This document shows, piece by piece, positions 9,327 through 17,132 of a stretch of 43,248 bases of DNA (positions are counted from its first letter, which is position 1; every line of letters starts with the position of its first letter). The notes beneath the pieces are model-generated. The model had not been told where the DNA came from and did no database searches. It was given only the letters and a program-made list of their open reading frames with translations. Source of the stretch: Nanobdellota archaeon (GTDB taxonomy: Archaea > Nanobdellota > Nanobdellia > SCGC-AAA011-G17 > GW2011-AR17); the NCBI GenBank assembly GCA_018830945.1, contig JAHJRD010000089.1:1-43248 (forward strand), given 5' to 3'. The translations under genes were made by a program, and so were the position numbers.

Positions 9327-9871
9327 ACAGCGTGAAAGAATGTTTTGCCGGCGCCTTAAAAGATGAAAGCAAGGGCAGAAAGCATAAGGGGCTTTTGAAA
9401 GCCAAGCCGGACATAAAGGAAGCGGAAGGATATATTATCAAAGCAAAAAAGAATCTGGAGCTGTGCAAATTCTACAGGGAAAAAGGGTTTGATTATAAGC
9501 TTCCCGAAGAATGGTTTTATACCCTTTATTATTGCGCTTTGGCTATTTTATCCAAATTTGGGGTGGAAAGCAGAAGCCAAAGATGCACTGCCCTGTTTCT
9601 TAAATATGTAAAAGACAAGGGCGTTATTGAATATGATGATGAGTTTATCCGGAGAATAACTGTGTATAAGGAAAAAGAAGAAAAATCAGATGTTGATGAG
9701 AGGGAAAAATCAAGGTATAGCCCTTTGGTTGAAATTAAGGAAGTGGCGCAAAATTATGAGAAGATGATGGGCGTCTGCAAGAAAGCCATCTCCCAGTGCG
9801 AAGAGATTGTTTTTTCAAACAAGCAGCTTGAAGTGCCGCCAGAACTATTAAAGCGGGAAAAGAGCCAGTAG
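9317..9871 (+). CDS. HEPN-like protein, partner of the MNT gene
   Basis: Helical; AEGYIIKAKKNLELCKFYREKG...EWFYTLYYCALAILSKFGVESRSQRCTALFL; overlaps the preceding MNT gene. Confidence 0.7.
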   Translation: MAIDSVKECFAGALKDESKGRKHKGLLKAKPDIKEAEGYIIKAKKNLELCKFYREKGFDYKLPEEWFYTLYYCALAILSKFGVESRSQRCTALFLKYVKDKGVIEYDDEFIRRITVYKEKEEKSDVDEREKSRYSPLVEIKEVAQNYEKMMGVCKKAISQCEEIVFSNKQLEVPPELLKREKSQ

Positions 9872-9876
9872 CGGAA

Positions 9877-9983
9877 GAATTGCTAAAGCAGTACAAGATG
9901 AGCAGGAAGATGATTAAGGGAATGAAGGGCATGGAAAGCGAGCAGGACATCGGCAAGATGATGAAGAAGATGAAGGGGAAGAT
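9877..9983 (+). repeat. srp54 3'-tail direct repeat, copy B (orphan)
   Basis: Translates in frame 1 as ELLKQYKMSRKMIKGMKGMESEQDIGKMMKKMKGK, identical to the SRP54 tail; not part of a complete gene. Confidence 0.95.
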
Positions 9984-10142
9984 TCCGGCGGCGTTTGGGG
10001 ATATGAAGACTTGCTGAAAATAAAGAAAAACAAGAAGCACCCCGATTATAAAGAATATATAGAAGAATGGCTTGGGGAAGACTTTGACGCTGAAACGTTT
10101 GATATTGAGGCGGTAAACAGGAGGCTTAAAAGGCTGAAATGA
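9978..10142 (+). pseudogene. C-terminal remnant of a plasmid pRiA4b ORF-3-like protein
   Basis: Frame-0 reading EDSGGVWGYEDLLKIKKNKKHPDYKEYIEEWLGEDFDAETFDIEAVNRRLKRLK* matches the conserved (P)EDCGG.wGY..LL...HP....eWlG..FDpe.FD...vN..L tail; no N-terminal part present. Confidence 0.7.
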
Positions 10143-10519
10143 AGATTGAAACAGATAAAAGCGGTAGGAGAATTTATAAATTCAGCCATTCTGTTGCCCA
10201 AGGCGGCTGGCTATATGCACATAAGGCTTCAAGTGCGGCTATTTCAGACAAGGAAGGGCTGCGCAGCGCGCTTACTGCTGTTTCTGAAGAAGTAGGGATG
10301 TTTGACGTAACAATAAAAATATACGATAATATATTTTTCTTCTTTTTTATGTTTAAGCCCTCTATGGCTCCGCAGGCAATTATTGACGGAATACAAGGCA
10401 AGATAGCAGGCTTTGCCGAGTGGGAAGAAGAATATCTTTTTACAGGGGTTTATGACTTGCAGGAGAAGCATGTCAGAGAATATTTAATGCTTAAAGGGTA
10501 TGATTATGATAAAGGATGA
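10139..10519 (+). CDS. Hypothetical protein, possible HUH-less Y1/IS200-like derivative
   Basis: 126 aa, ATGA-coupled to the pRiA4b remnant; weak P...I..I.G...W...Y...GV.....V..YL pattern; no HUH motif. Confidence 0.4.
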   Translation: MKIETDKSGRRIYKFSHSVAQGGWLYAHKASSAAISDKEGLRSALTAVSEEVGMFDVTIKIYDNIFFFFFMFKPSMAPQAIIDGIQGKIAGFAEWEEEYLFTGVYDLQEKHVREYLMLKGYDYDKG

Positions 10520-10522
10520 GTT

Positions 10523-10586
10523 TTTTATACATAAATAGTCTAAAAAAGACAGTTAAATGCTTAGTTTATACTAAAAATGTATAAAA
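10523..10586. repeat. Inverted repeat enclosing two small hairpins
   Basis: ttttatacat (10523-10532) / atgtataaaa (10577-10586); inner gtct..agac and ttagt-ttat-actaa. Confidence 0.5.
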
Positions 10587-10612
10587 CAACACTTCAAAGG
10601 TCCTATATTAAA

Positions 10613-10679
10613 CCGGGAATAGGGGTTCTTTCTCTTTTACCGGGATTCCCGGTATATAATAAGCTTAGGGTATTCCCGG
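10613..10679. repeat. 67-bp symmetric nested dyad
   Basis: CCGGGAATA-N17-ACCGGGATTCCCGGT-N17-TATTCCCGG, both repeats centred on 10646. Confidence 0.65.
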
Positions 10680-10730
10680 GAAGGCACTAAAACCCTTAGA
10701 ACCACTGCTTATACGCCAAATAAGGGCATT

Positions 10731-11900
10731 TTATGGGCATTTTTCCGCTAAACCTTCATACGCCTTGTCAAACACGCCGTGCGCTGGAGGACCCTGCTTT
10801 CCAATCTCAAGCCTCGTGAAGAACACCCTTGAAGCGCCTGCTTTTAATGCGCCTTCAAATGACGAGGCAACATCAGCGGAATTCTTATATTCTGCCTCTG
10901 TCGCCCATATTGGCTTTGAAATGCCTTTTGACTCAAGAAGCTGCCTGAATGCCTTCACATTAAGCGTTGCCTTGTCCCCAAACTTTACGAAATGCGTGTT
11001 TGCAATGTCGAAGTCTTTTGTTATATCAAAAACTTTTCCCCAGAATGAAAGCGTGCTTTCGCTGTTTCCTGCAGAGCCGGCATGCAATACCCTGCAGCCA
11101 GGGCAAACTTCCTTTATCTTTGCATAACTCTGCTTTAGTATTTCTGCATACTCTTCTGCGCTGCCTTTGAAAAATGTAAGCTGGGCTTCCTTCATTTCAG
11201 GCTCATTGCTTATTTCCCAGTATCTGATTGGGATTTCCAGGCCTTCCATGTCGTCTTTTCCGTCCCCGTCATACCTTTCAACAAGCTTTGCAAGGAATGC
11301 TGTGTAATCATCCATGCTGCACGGCTTGCACCTTGACTTTGGCAATCCTTCTGTGTGCCCTTCTTTTTGGCGTGGATAGAATGTGTCTATTTCAGCAACC
11401 TCGCATTCTGCTGCATGGCACTTGCCTTGGTCCCATTCTGCAAATGGAAAGACAGTAGCGAGTATTGCAATATTGTTCTTTTGCGCCTCTTTAACCCACC
11501 TGTCTGTTTCACTGAAATCAAACCTGTTTTTTTCAGTCTCAATGAAATCCCATACAAAAGGCCCCGGGTGAGGCCTTGTCATGCTTCCGCCTGCTAGCTT
11601 CACTGTCTCAGCCTCAAATGCATCTCCCGTGAGAAAGCCGATGCAGTTGGATTCTATTGAAGACGGGATTGAAACAGGCTTTGGGGCTTCTTTTACAGGC
11701 TCTTGTATTGGCAATTCTTCCTTTGGTTCGTTTGGCTGCTCTTCTATAACTGGCGCTTCAGGCGTTTCTCCTGCGCTTACTGGCGGAGACTCTGCTGGAG
11801 CTTCTGCAACCACAGAAGGCAGTGATGCCTCTTTCTGCGAGCAGCCTGACAAGAGAAGCATGGCAATTAATCCAAAGACAATGTATTTCAAATAAACCAT
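10731..11900 (-). CDS. Secreted lipoprotein with a GH clan-A-like (TIM-barrel) glycosidase domain
   Basis: Lipobox LLLSGC, Pro/Glu-rich linker, RYWEISNEPE (NEP acid/base-like), ISKPIWATEAEY (nucleophile-like). Confidence 0.65.
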   Translation of the reverse strand: MVYLKYIVFGLIAMLLLSGCSQKEASLPSVVAEAPAESPPVSAGETPEAPVIEEQPNEPKEELPIQEPVKEAPKPVSIPSSIESNCIGFLTGDAFEAETVKLAGGSMTRPHPGPFVWDFIETEKNRFDFSETDRWVKEAQKNNIAILATVFPFAEWDQGKCHAAECEVAEIDTFYPRQKEGHTEGLPKSRCKPCSMDDYTAFLAKLVERYDGDGKDDMEGLEIPIRYWEISNEPEMKEAQLTFFKGSAEEYAEILKQSYAKIKEVCPGCRVLHAGSAGNSESTLSFWGKVFDITKDFDIANTHFVKFGDKATLNVKAFRQLLESKGISKPIWATEAEYKNSADVASSFEGALKAGASRVFFTRLEIGKQGPPAHGVFDKAYEGLAEKCP

Positions 11901-11948
11901 CTCAGGATTTTATAGGGCTTTTCTGTATTTAAGCCTTTTCAGCAGTTA

Positions 11949-13532
11949 TCACCTTGGAAGAATATTGCAGTCATACCCCACGTTGATTATTCCCCTGCAG
12001 ATTCTCATGTATCCTTCTGTGTAATTGCCCTCTCCAATCCTGAGAATTTCAGCATCCATTGCAGAGAACATTGCATTCATTTCAGTTTCATTGAACATCG
12101 GCTTCCAGAAGCTTGTTGTCCACTTTGTTTCAAGAGTCTTTTCAGTAAGCCCTCTTGGTATTCTCAACAGCACGTCAGCAGCCCTCTCCCTTAAAAGAAC
12201 GTATGCCTTGTTTGTGTATGCAAGCCTTGCGGCCCTTATGTTCTCAAGATATTCTGTCTGCTCCCTTCTGTCCGGCGTGTGCCCTCCATATTCCTCGAAA
12301 GGCGCGCTGTTCATTGCGTTAAACTCTTCTGTTGTAACAAAAAGGTCCTTTGTCGGCACTTCCCTTAGCCCCCGCCTGTAATACAGCATGTAAGGGTCAT
12401 CGCCATGGATTAATGCAAGCCCCACAGTGGGGAACAACGGCGCAATGTGCCTGTCCATTGACCTGCTTTTTTGGGCAGGTATGTTGATTAAGCTGAGCAT
12501 TGCGCCATACATGGAGGATGTGCCTGTGCAGCCTTGCGTAAGGCTTTCTGCTCCTTCTGGCGGGTTAAGAACCTTGTCAAGCGGAAAAGGACCATCATAG
12601 CCGTAAAGCGCCATGTGCTCAGGCCCGCTTGTAGAGCTTTCATGAATAAGGTTTGTGCGCATCCACTGGGTTAATGCGTATATTGCCTTTTTCTGCGCTT
12701 CTTTTTTCGGGTCTGTTGAAGGAAGAAGAGCCGTGCCTGAACTGCGTATAGCTGGCTTTGAAGATGCAGTGGAAAGCGATTTTGAAGTTTCAAGAATTTT
12801 ATTTGATTTTAGGAATTCAAGGGTATAGAACGGGTTCCAGTCTGTTATTCCGTCCTGCCCGTTTGGGTTAAGATAATGCAGGTTTGTTGTGTAGCCTTCT
12901 ATTCCTGCATAATTATATGTGAGGAACCTTCTTCCGTCAAACAATATCGCAAGCTCATTCTCACTGTAAGATTTTATGCTCCAAGGCACAATCTTATTTA
13001 CTTCCACATAAAGAGATACTGCAATCTTTGGGAGCCACATGTTAAGCGCTTCTTCTTCTGTGAATAGTTTCTTGTCTTCTCCGCCCAGCCTCCTGTTGAA
13101 TCCCGCCGGCGGCGCTGTGTATGGGAAGGGCTGTCCTGCTTCAAGCAATGCAATGTAATATGCCAGTCTCTCCATATTGGGATTTGAATATATTATGCTT
13201 TTTCCTGTTGAATTCCTTGCATTTGCCCATATCATCTGCCCGAACACTTTCGGGTTTTCTTCCTGAAATCTCTGGTACTTGCTCATGTCCACGCCTGAGA
13301 ATGCGGGGTTTCTCGCGTCTGTGAGCGAAAGATGTATTGGATAAGTTGTATCTGCAGGATTGGGAGGAGGAATGCTGGCTGTTGGATGCCTTATCCTGCT
13401 GATGATAGAGCTTAATCTTGAAAAGGATATTGCTTTTCCAGTAAAATCATCCATGGAAATGTCATTATAGTATATGAATGCGCCTGAAGAGATAAGAAGC
13501 AAGGAAAGGATAACTGCAACTGTTGTTTTCAT
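11949..13532 (-). CDS. Membrane-anchored transglutaminase-like protein (paralog of 34377..36221)
   Basis: TQGCTGTSSMYGAMLSLINIPA plus GLALIHGDDPY resemble a transglutaminase-core Cys/His arrangement; start trimmed to MKTTVAVILSLL. Confidence 0.6.
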   Translation of the reverse strand: MKTTVAVILSLLLISSGAFIYYNDISMDDFTGKAISFSRLSSIISRIRHPTASIPPPNPADTTYPIHLSLTDARNPAFSGVDMSKYQRFQEENPKVFGQMIWANARNSTGKSIIYSNPNMERLAYYIALLEAGQPFPYTAPPAGFNRRLGGEDKKLFTEEEALNMWLPKIAVSLYVEVNKIVPWSIKSYSENELAILFDGRRFLTYNYAGIEGYTTNLHYLNPNGQDGITDWNPFYTLEFLKSNKILETSKSLSTASSKPAIRSSGTALLPSTDPKKEAQKKAIYALTQWMRTNLIHESSTSGPEHMALYGYDGPFPLDKVLNPPEGAESLTQGCTGTSSMYGAMLSLINIPAQKSRSMDRHIAPLFPTVGLALIHGDDPYMLYYRRGLREVPTKDLFVTTEEFNAMNSAPFEEYGGHTPDRREQTEYLENIRAARLAYTNKAYVLLRERAADVLLRIPRGLTEKTLETKWTTSFWKPMFNETEMNAMFSAMDAEILRIGEGNYTEGYMRICRGIINVGYDCNILPR

Positions 13533-13637
13533 GATTATATAGAGCAGGACAATGTATTTTAAGGTTTCTGTGATGGCGAAGGAATTTTTCCTAATAAGCA
13601 ATAGAATCCCGGGATGCCCAACCACAAAGTATATAAA

Positions 13638-13666
13638 TGTTTAAATAATTTAAACAATTGTTTAAA
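13638..13666. promoter_or_regulatory. Overlapping palindromic operator candidate
   Basis: TGTTTAAA-taa-TTTAAACA overlapping perfect TTTAAACAATTGTTTAAA (13649-13666), between TATA-like gtatataaa and the ATG at 13669. Confidence 0.6.
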
Positions 13667-13668
13667 AA

Positions 13669-14271
13669 ATGGAAACAATACTAAAATCAGGCATTTGGAA
13701 GATACTGCGGCTTTTCTACAATCAAAGAAATGCAAGGCTACACCTTAGGGACATTGCAAGAAAGGCGGGGCTTAACGAAAATAGCGCCTCAAGGTTTCTG
13801 GAGAAGATGGAAAAAGGAGGCATACTCTCGTCTGAGAAAGACGGCAATCTAAAGAAATATTCCTTGATAAAGGGCGATAATGTGTTTGTTTTGCTTTCGG
13901 TGCTTGATGTGGAGAGGCTGAGCAAGCTTCCGAGCATAAGGCGGAATGCAATCAGATATTTTCTCAATGCGCTTCCCGAACAGCCTGTATTTGTTTTGCT
14001 TTTCGGCTCTACTGCTAAAGGCATATATACAAGGGACTCGGATATTGACCTGCTTTTAGTTGTTAACAGGCGGATTAAAACCGAGGAAGCCGAGAAGCAG
14101 GCAGAGGCGCAAACAGCGATAAAGATAAGCCCGGTGCAGATAACTTATTCAAATTTTGCAAGGGAATTAAGGCTGAAAGAGGATTATGTTATACAATCAG
14201 CTTTAAATACAGGTTATCCTTTAACAAACCACATAATGTATTATGAGGCTGTTTATAATGAAGCTCTTTGA
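13669..14271 (+). CDS. HTH plus MNT-type nucleotidyltransferase (second locus)
   Basis: HTH (LHLRDIARKAGLNENSASRFLEKMEKGGIL); LLFGSTAKGIYTRDSDIDLLLV. Confidence 0.85.
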   Translation: METILKSGIWKILRLFYNQRNARLHLRDIARKAGLNENSASRFLEKMEKGGILSSEKDGNLKKYSLIKGDNVFVLLSVLDVERLSKLPSIRRNAIRYFLNALPEQPVFVLLFGSTAKGIYTRDSDIDLLLVVNRRIKTEEAEKQAEAQTAIKISPVQITYSNFARELRLKEDYVIQSALNTGYPLTNHIMYYEAVYNEAL

Positions 14272-14344
14272 CTTAAACAGATTGATAGGCTCTCCCGAGA
14301 TAGTATCCGGGAAAATAGCGGAATATGAAAAAAACCTAAAATGA
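14258..14344 (+). CDS. 28-aa small ORF between the HTH-MNT gene and bud32
   Basis: MKLFDLNRLIGSPEIVSGKIAEYEKNLK*; overlaps the upstream gene by 14 nt and bud32 by ATGA. Confidence 0.45.
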   Translation: MKLFDLNRLIGSPEIVSGKIAEYEKNLK

Positions 14345-14952
14345 AAACAAAAATAGCGCAAGGAGCAGAAGCCATAATCTGGCTTGACGGAGACAGGATT
14401 GTCAAGGAGAGAATTAAGAAGATGTACAGGCATGAGGATATTGATTCTGCAAGAAGAAAGAAGACAACGCGCTTTGAAGCAAGATTAATGGAGAAAGCTG
14501 GAAAGATAATACCTGTCCCTAAAGTGCATAGCAGCTGCGACAAGGCAATGGTTATTGAGATGGAGTTTATTGAAGGCAAGAAGCTGCGGGATATGGTTGA
14601 GTCAATGACAAAAGAGGAAAGAGGGGATATTTTTAAAAGAGTTGGCAGAAAGGTTGCAAAGCTGCATAATATTGACGTGATTCACGGAGATTTGACAACC
14701 TCAAACATGATTGTTCGTGAGAAAATATATTTCATTGACTTTGGTTTGGGATTTGTTTCTTCAAAGGTTGAAGACAAGGCTGTTGACTTGCATCTATTAA
14801 AGCAGGCTTTGGCCAGCAAGCATCATAAGCAGTTTGAGGAGTGTTTTTCTGCTGTAATGAACGGGTATAAGGAAGAAATTAAGGATTTTAATGCAGTTGA
14901 AAAGCGGATGAAGAAGGTTGAAGAGAGGGGAAGGTACAAGGAGAAGTCATAG
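14341..14952 (+). CDS. bud32: Bud32/KEOPS serine/threonine kinase
   Basis: QGAEAIIW, VIHGDLTTSNMIV, YFIDFGLGFVS, VDLHLLKQAL. Confidence 0.93.
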   Translation: MKTKIAQGAEAIIWLDGDRIVKERIKKMYRHEDIDSARRKKTTRFEARLMEKAGKIIPVPKVHSSCDKAMVIEMEFIEGKKLRDMVESMTKEERGDIFKRVGRKVAKLHNIDVIHGDLTTSNMIVREKIYFIDFGLGFVSSKVEDKAVDLHLLKQALASKHHKQFEECFSAVMNGYKEEIKDFNAVEKRMKKVEERGRYKEKS

Positions 14953-14986
14953 CGTTAATGTTATATACTTTTAATGCCTTCCACCA

Positions 14987-15496
14987 ATGATGAGAAAAAT
15001 ATTATGCGCACTGCCTTTATTGGCACTTGCAGGATGCGTTAAGCAGCCTTACATGCAGCTGGCTCCTGTAAATGGGCCTGTGCTTGTTGAGGAGTCAGGA
15101 GCATCGCAGACATACACGCTTGTTGAGCGCAGTGAGACAGTGCTCAGGCTTTCTGTTTATACTCTTGAAAATGATGTTGAAATCTTCCACAGGAAATGGG
15201 AAAGGCGTGAAGCTCCTGGCGGCTTTGAATGCATTCAGGAAAAAGCTTATTACATGAATGAAGATGAGGGAATGGAGGTTGTGCTTACTGATGATGCCTG
15301 CAATAAAACAGTCGACTCTGTTTATCTTCCTTTCCAGGGAGAATACGGCAGGGGCATGATGACTGCATCGCAAAGGCAGCAGGCTGATGACGGAAAGCAG
15401 GAGATAATTACGGATTTGGGTAAAGTGTTTGCTTTTGAAACTGAAATAGACAATTGGCATGAGTGGAAAAGGCAGCAATTAGCCGATGGCTTGTAG
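14987..15496 (+). CDS. Putative lipoprotein
   Basis: MMRKILCALPLLALAGC lipobox. Confidence 0.6.
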   Translation: MMRKILCALPLLALAGCVKQPYMQLAPVNGPVLVEESGASQTYTLVERSETVLRLSVYTLENDVEIFHRKWERREAPGGFECIQEKAYYMNEDEGMEVVLTDDACNKTVDSVYLPFQGEYGRGMMTASQRQQADDGKQEIITDLGKVFAFETEIDNWHEWKRQQLADGL

Positions 15497-15558
15497 AGGG
15501 CAGCTTGCGGCTGTGGGCATAGAAACGCATATAAGCTTATTTTTCTTCTATTTGTAAT

Positions 15559-15894
15559 ATGATTGAAAGCTATAAATTTGGGGAAATTGTAATTGACGGC
15601 AAAAGCTATCACCATGATGTTATACTGGCTTTAAACAAGGTTATTACAAACTGGGAGCGCGAAGAGGGGCATTTGTTAAATGCAAATGACTTGAAAAACG
15701 CTTTAAAAGAGAAGCCTAAAATTCTTATTATTGGTACAGGCTATGAAGGATGCATGAAGCTTGACTCTTCTGTTGAATTTATCTGTAACAGGCATGGAAT
15801 AAAGCTTATTGCGCAGAAGACAAAAGATGCTGTTAACACATTCAATTCAATGCTTAAGGAAGGGGTTGTTGCCGCTCTTCATTTGGCGTGCTGA
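15559..15894 (+). CDS. Mth938 (DUF498)-domain protein
   Basis: SYKFGEIVIDGKSYHHDVIL...ILIIGTGYEG...LDSSVEFICNRHGIKLIAQKTKDAVNTFN. Confidence 0.85.
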   Translation: MIESYKFGEIVIDGKSYHHDVILALNKVITNWEREEGHLLNANDLKNALKEKPKILIIGTGYEGCMKLDSSVEFICNRHGIKLIAQKTKDAVNTFNSMLKEGVVAALHLAC

Positions 15895-16999
15895 ACCTTT
15901 CAAGATATTCTATTGCCTGTTCTTCATCGTCAGGGGTGTCTTTTAAAATTCTTACAAGCTCCCTCATGTCAGGGTGCGCTTCATAAACACTGTACGCGCG
16001 CTCAAAAAACCATGTGTAGGGCAAATCCCTCATGAGCGTGGCATTGCTTATGGACTTAATCTTTCTGTCTGCATCAGCCATTGCGTTCCATTCCCTGGTT
16101 GCCCTTATCATAAACTCGCGCTTTCTTTCTTCCATCTCTTCTTCAGGAATATCCATTGCATATAATGCTGACAGCTCTTCATAGTATCCTACTGTGAAGT
16201 CTGCTCTCCATTTCCACTTGTTAAGAACCTCAACTGTTTGTTCATAAGGCTTTGAATTAGTCCCGAATTCTATTTCTGAAAAATCAACAGTGCCTGCAAA
16301 CCCAACAAGGGAAGCCAGGGACTCCTCAATTCTTGGGATATAGATATGCCCCCAAACTTGCATCCTGTTAAAGTGCCAGTCCTCGTGTATAGGGGTCATT
16401 ATCTGCCTTGCAATAGGGTCTTTCATAAACTCGTCAGTAATGCTGCAGCCCGGGCGGCTGCTTGAAGTTGAGCTGAAATTAACAACAACCCTTCTGAAAA
16501 CATCAAATCCCTCTGCCCTGTAATATGCTTCTTCATCCTCAAAATTGTCCCTGCGCGAATAAAGAATTGTTGTTTCTGTTACATCATTCCTGTATTCTAT
16601 TGGCAAGGCAATATATCTGGACCTTTCTGGTTCAATGGTTATTTGGAATTTTGGGATGATATACAGCATGTAAGAGACAGAATCGTTTTCAGCAAGCTCA
16701 TCAGCAGCGCCTGGCCTATATTCCCTGTAGTTGGCTGTCTCCTGGAAACCAAGTTCCTTCCGGCCGTAAAGCTTAACCCGGCTGATAAGGTCTATTGTTT
16801 CATAGAATCTTCTTGTATGATAGGAATCTGCGGGGCTTGGGAAAACATCTTCATGGCAGGCGTAGAAATCAGTTCCATGCGCGCTTATTGTAAATACATC
16901 CTCGCAGGTCAATGTTGGAAGCGTGACAGCCTCGGCATTTGTATCTGCTGCGCTTATTATGGCTGCAGGAATCAATGCAAGCAGGGATTTGCACCTCAT
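15854..16999 (-). CDS. Putative secreted zincin/aminopeptidase-like protein with intact HExxH
   Basis: Signal peptide; PIHEDWHFNRM at 16373-16387 followed by RIEESLASLVGFAG. Confidence 0.65.
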   Translation of the reverse strand: MRCKSLLALIPAAIISAADTNAEAVTLPTLTCEDVFTISAHGTDFYACHEDVFPSPADSYHTRRFYETIDLISRVKLYGRKELGFQETANYREYRPGAADELAENDSVSYMLYIIPKFQITIEPERSRYIALPIEYRNDVTETTILYSRRDNFEDEEAYYRAEGFDVFRRVVVNFSSTSSSRPGCSITDEFMKDPIARQIMTPIHEDWHFNRMQVWGHIYIPRIEESLASLVGFAGTVDFSEIEFGTNSKPYEQTVEVLNKWKWRADFTVGYYEELSALYAMDIPEEEMEERKREFMIRATREWNAMADADRKIKSISNATLMRDLPYTWFFERAYSVYEAHPDMRELVRILKDTPDDEEQAIEYLERFSTPNEERQQPLP

Positions 17000-17132
17000 A
17001 CAGAAGGTAATGTTATGGGACTTTATATAGTTTGCTGAAATTTTCAGGCAGTATTGGCTTGGAAAAGAAAGGCGGCTGCCATTTCCTGCCTTAAGGCAAT
17101 TTATTTAAAGAGTATATGCTCTTTTATCATGG

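Noticed and set aside
9832-10016. srp54 tail copy B as an independent small gene
   Set aside because: Frame 1 is open from 9832 to the TGA at 10014, but there is no clear start and the final residues after GAAGAT are out-of-frame pRiA4b DNA; treated as a remnant.
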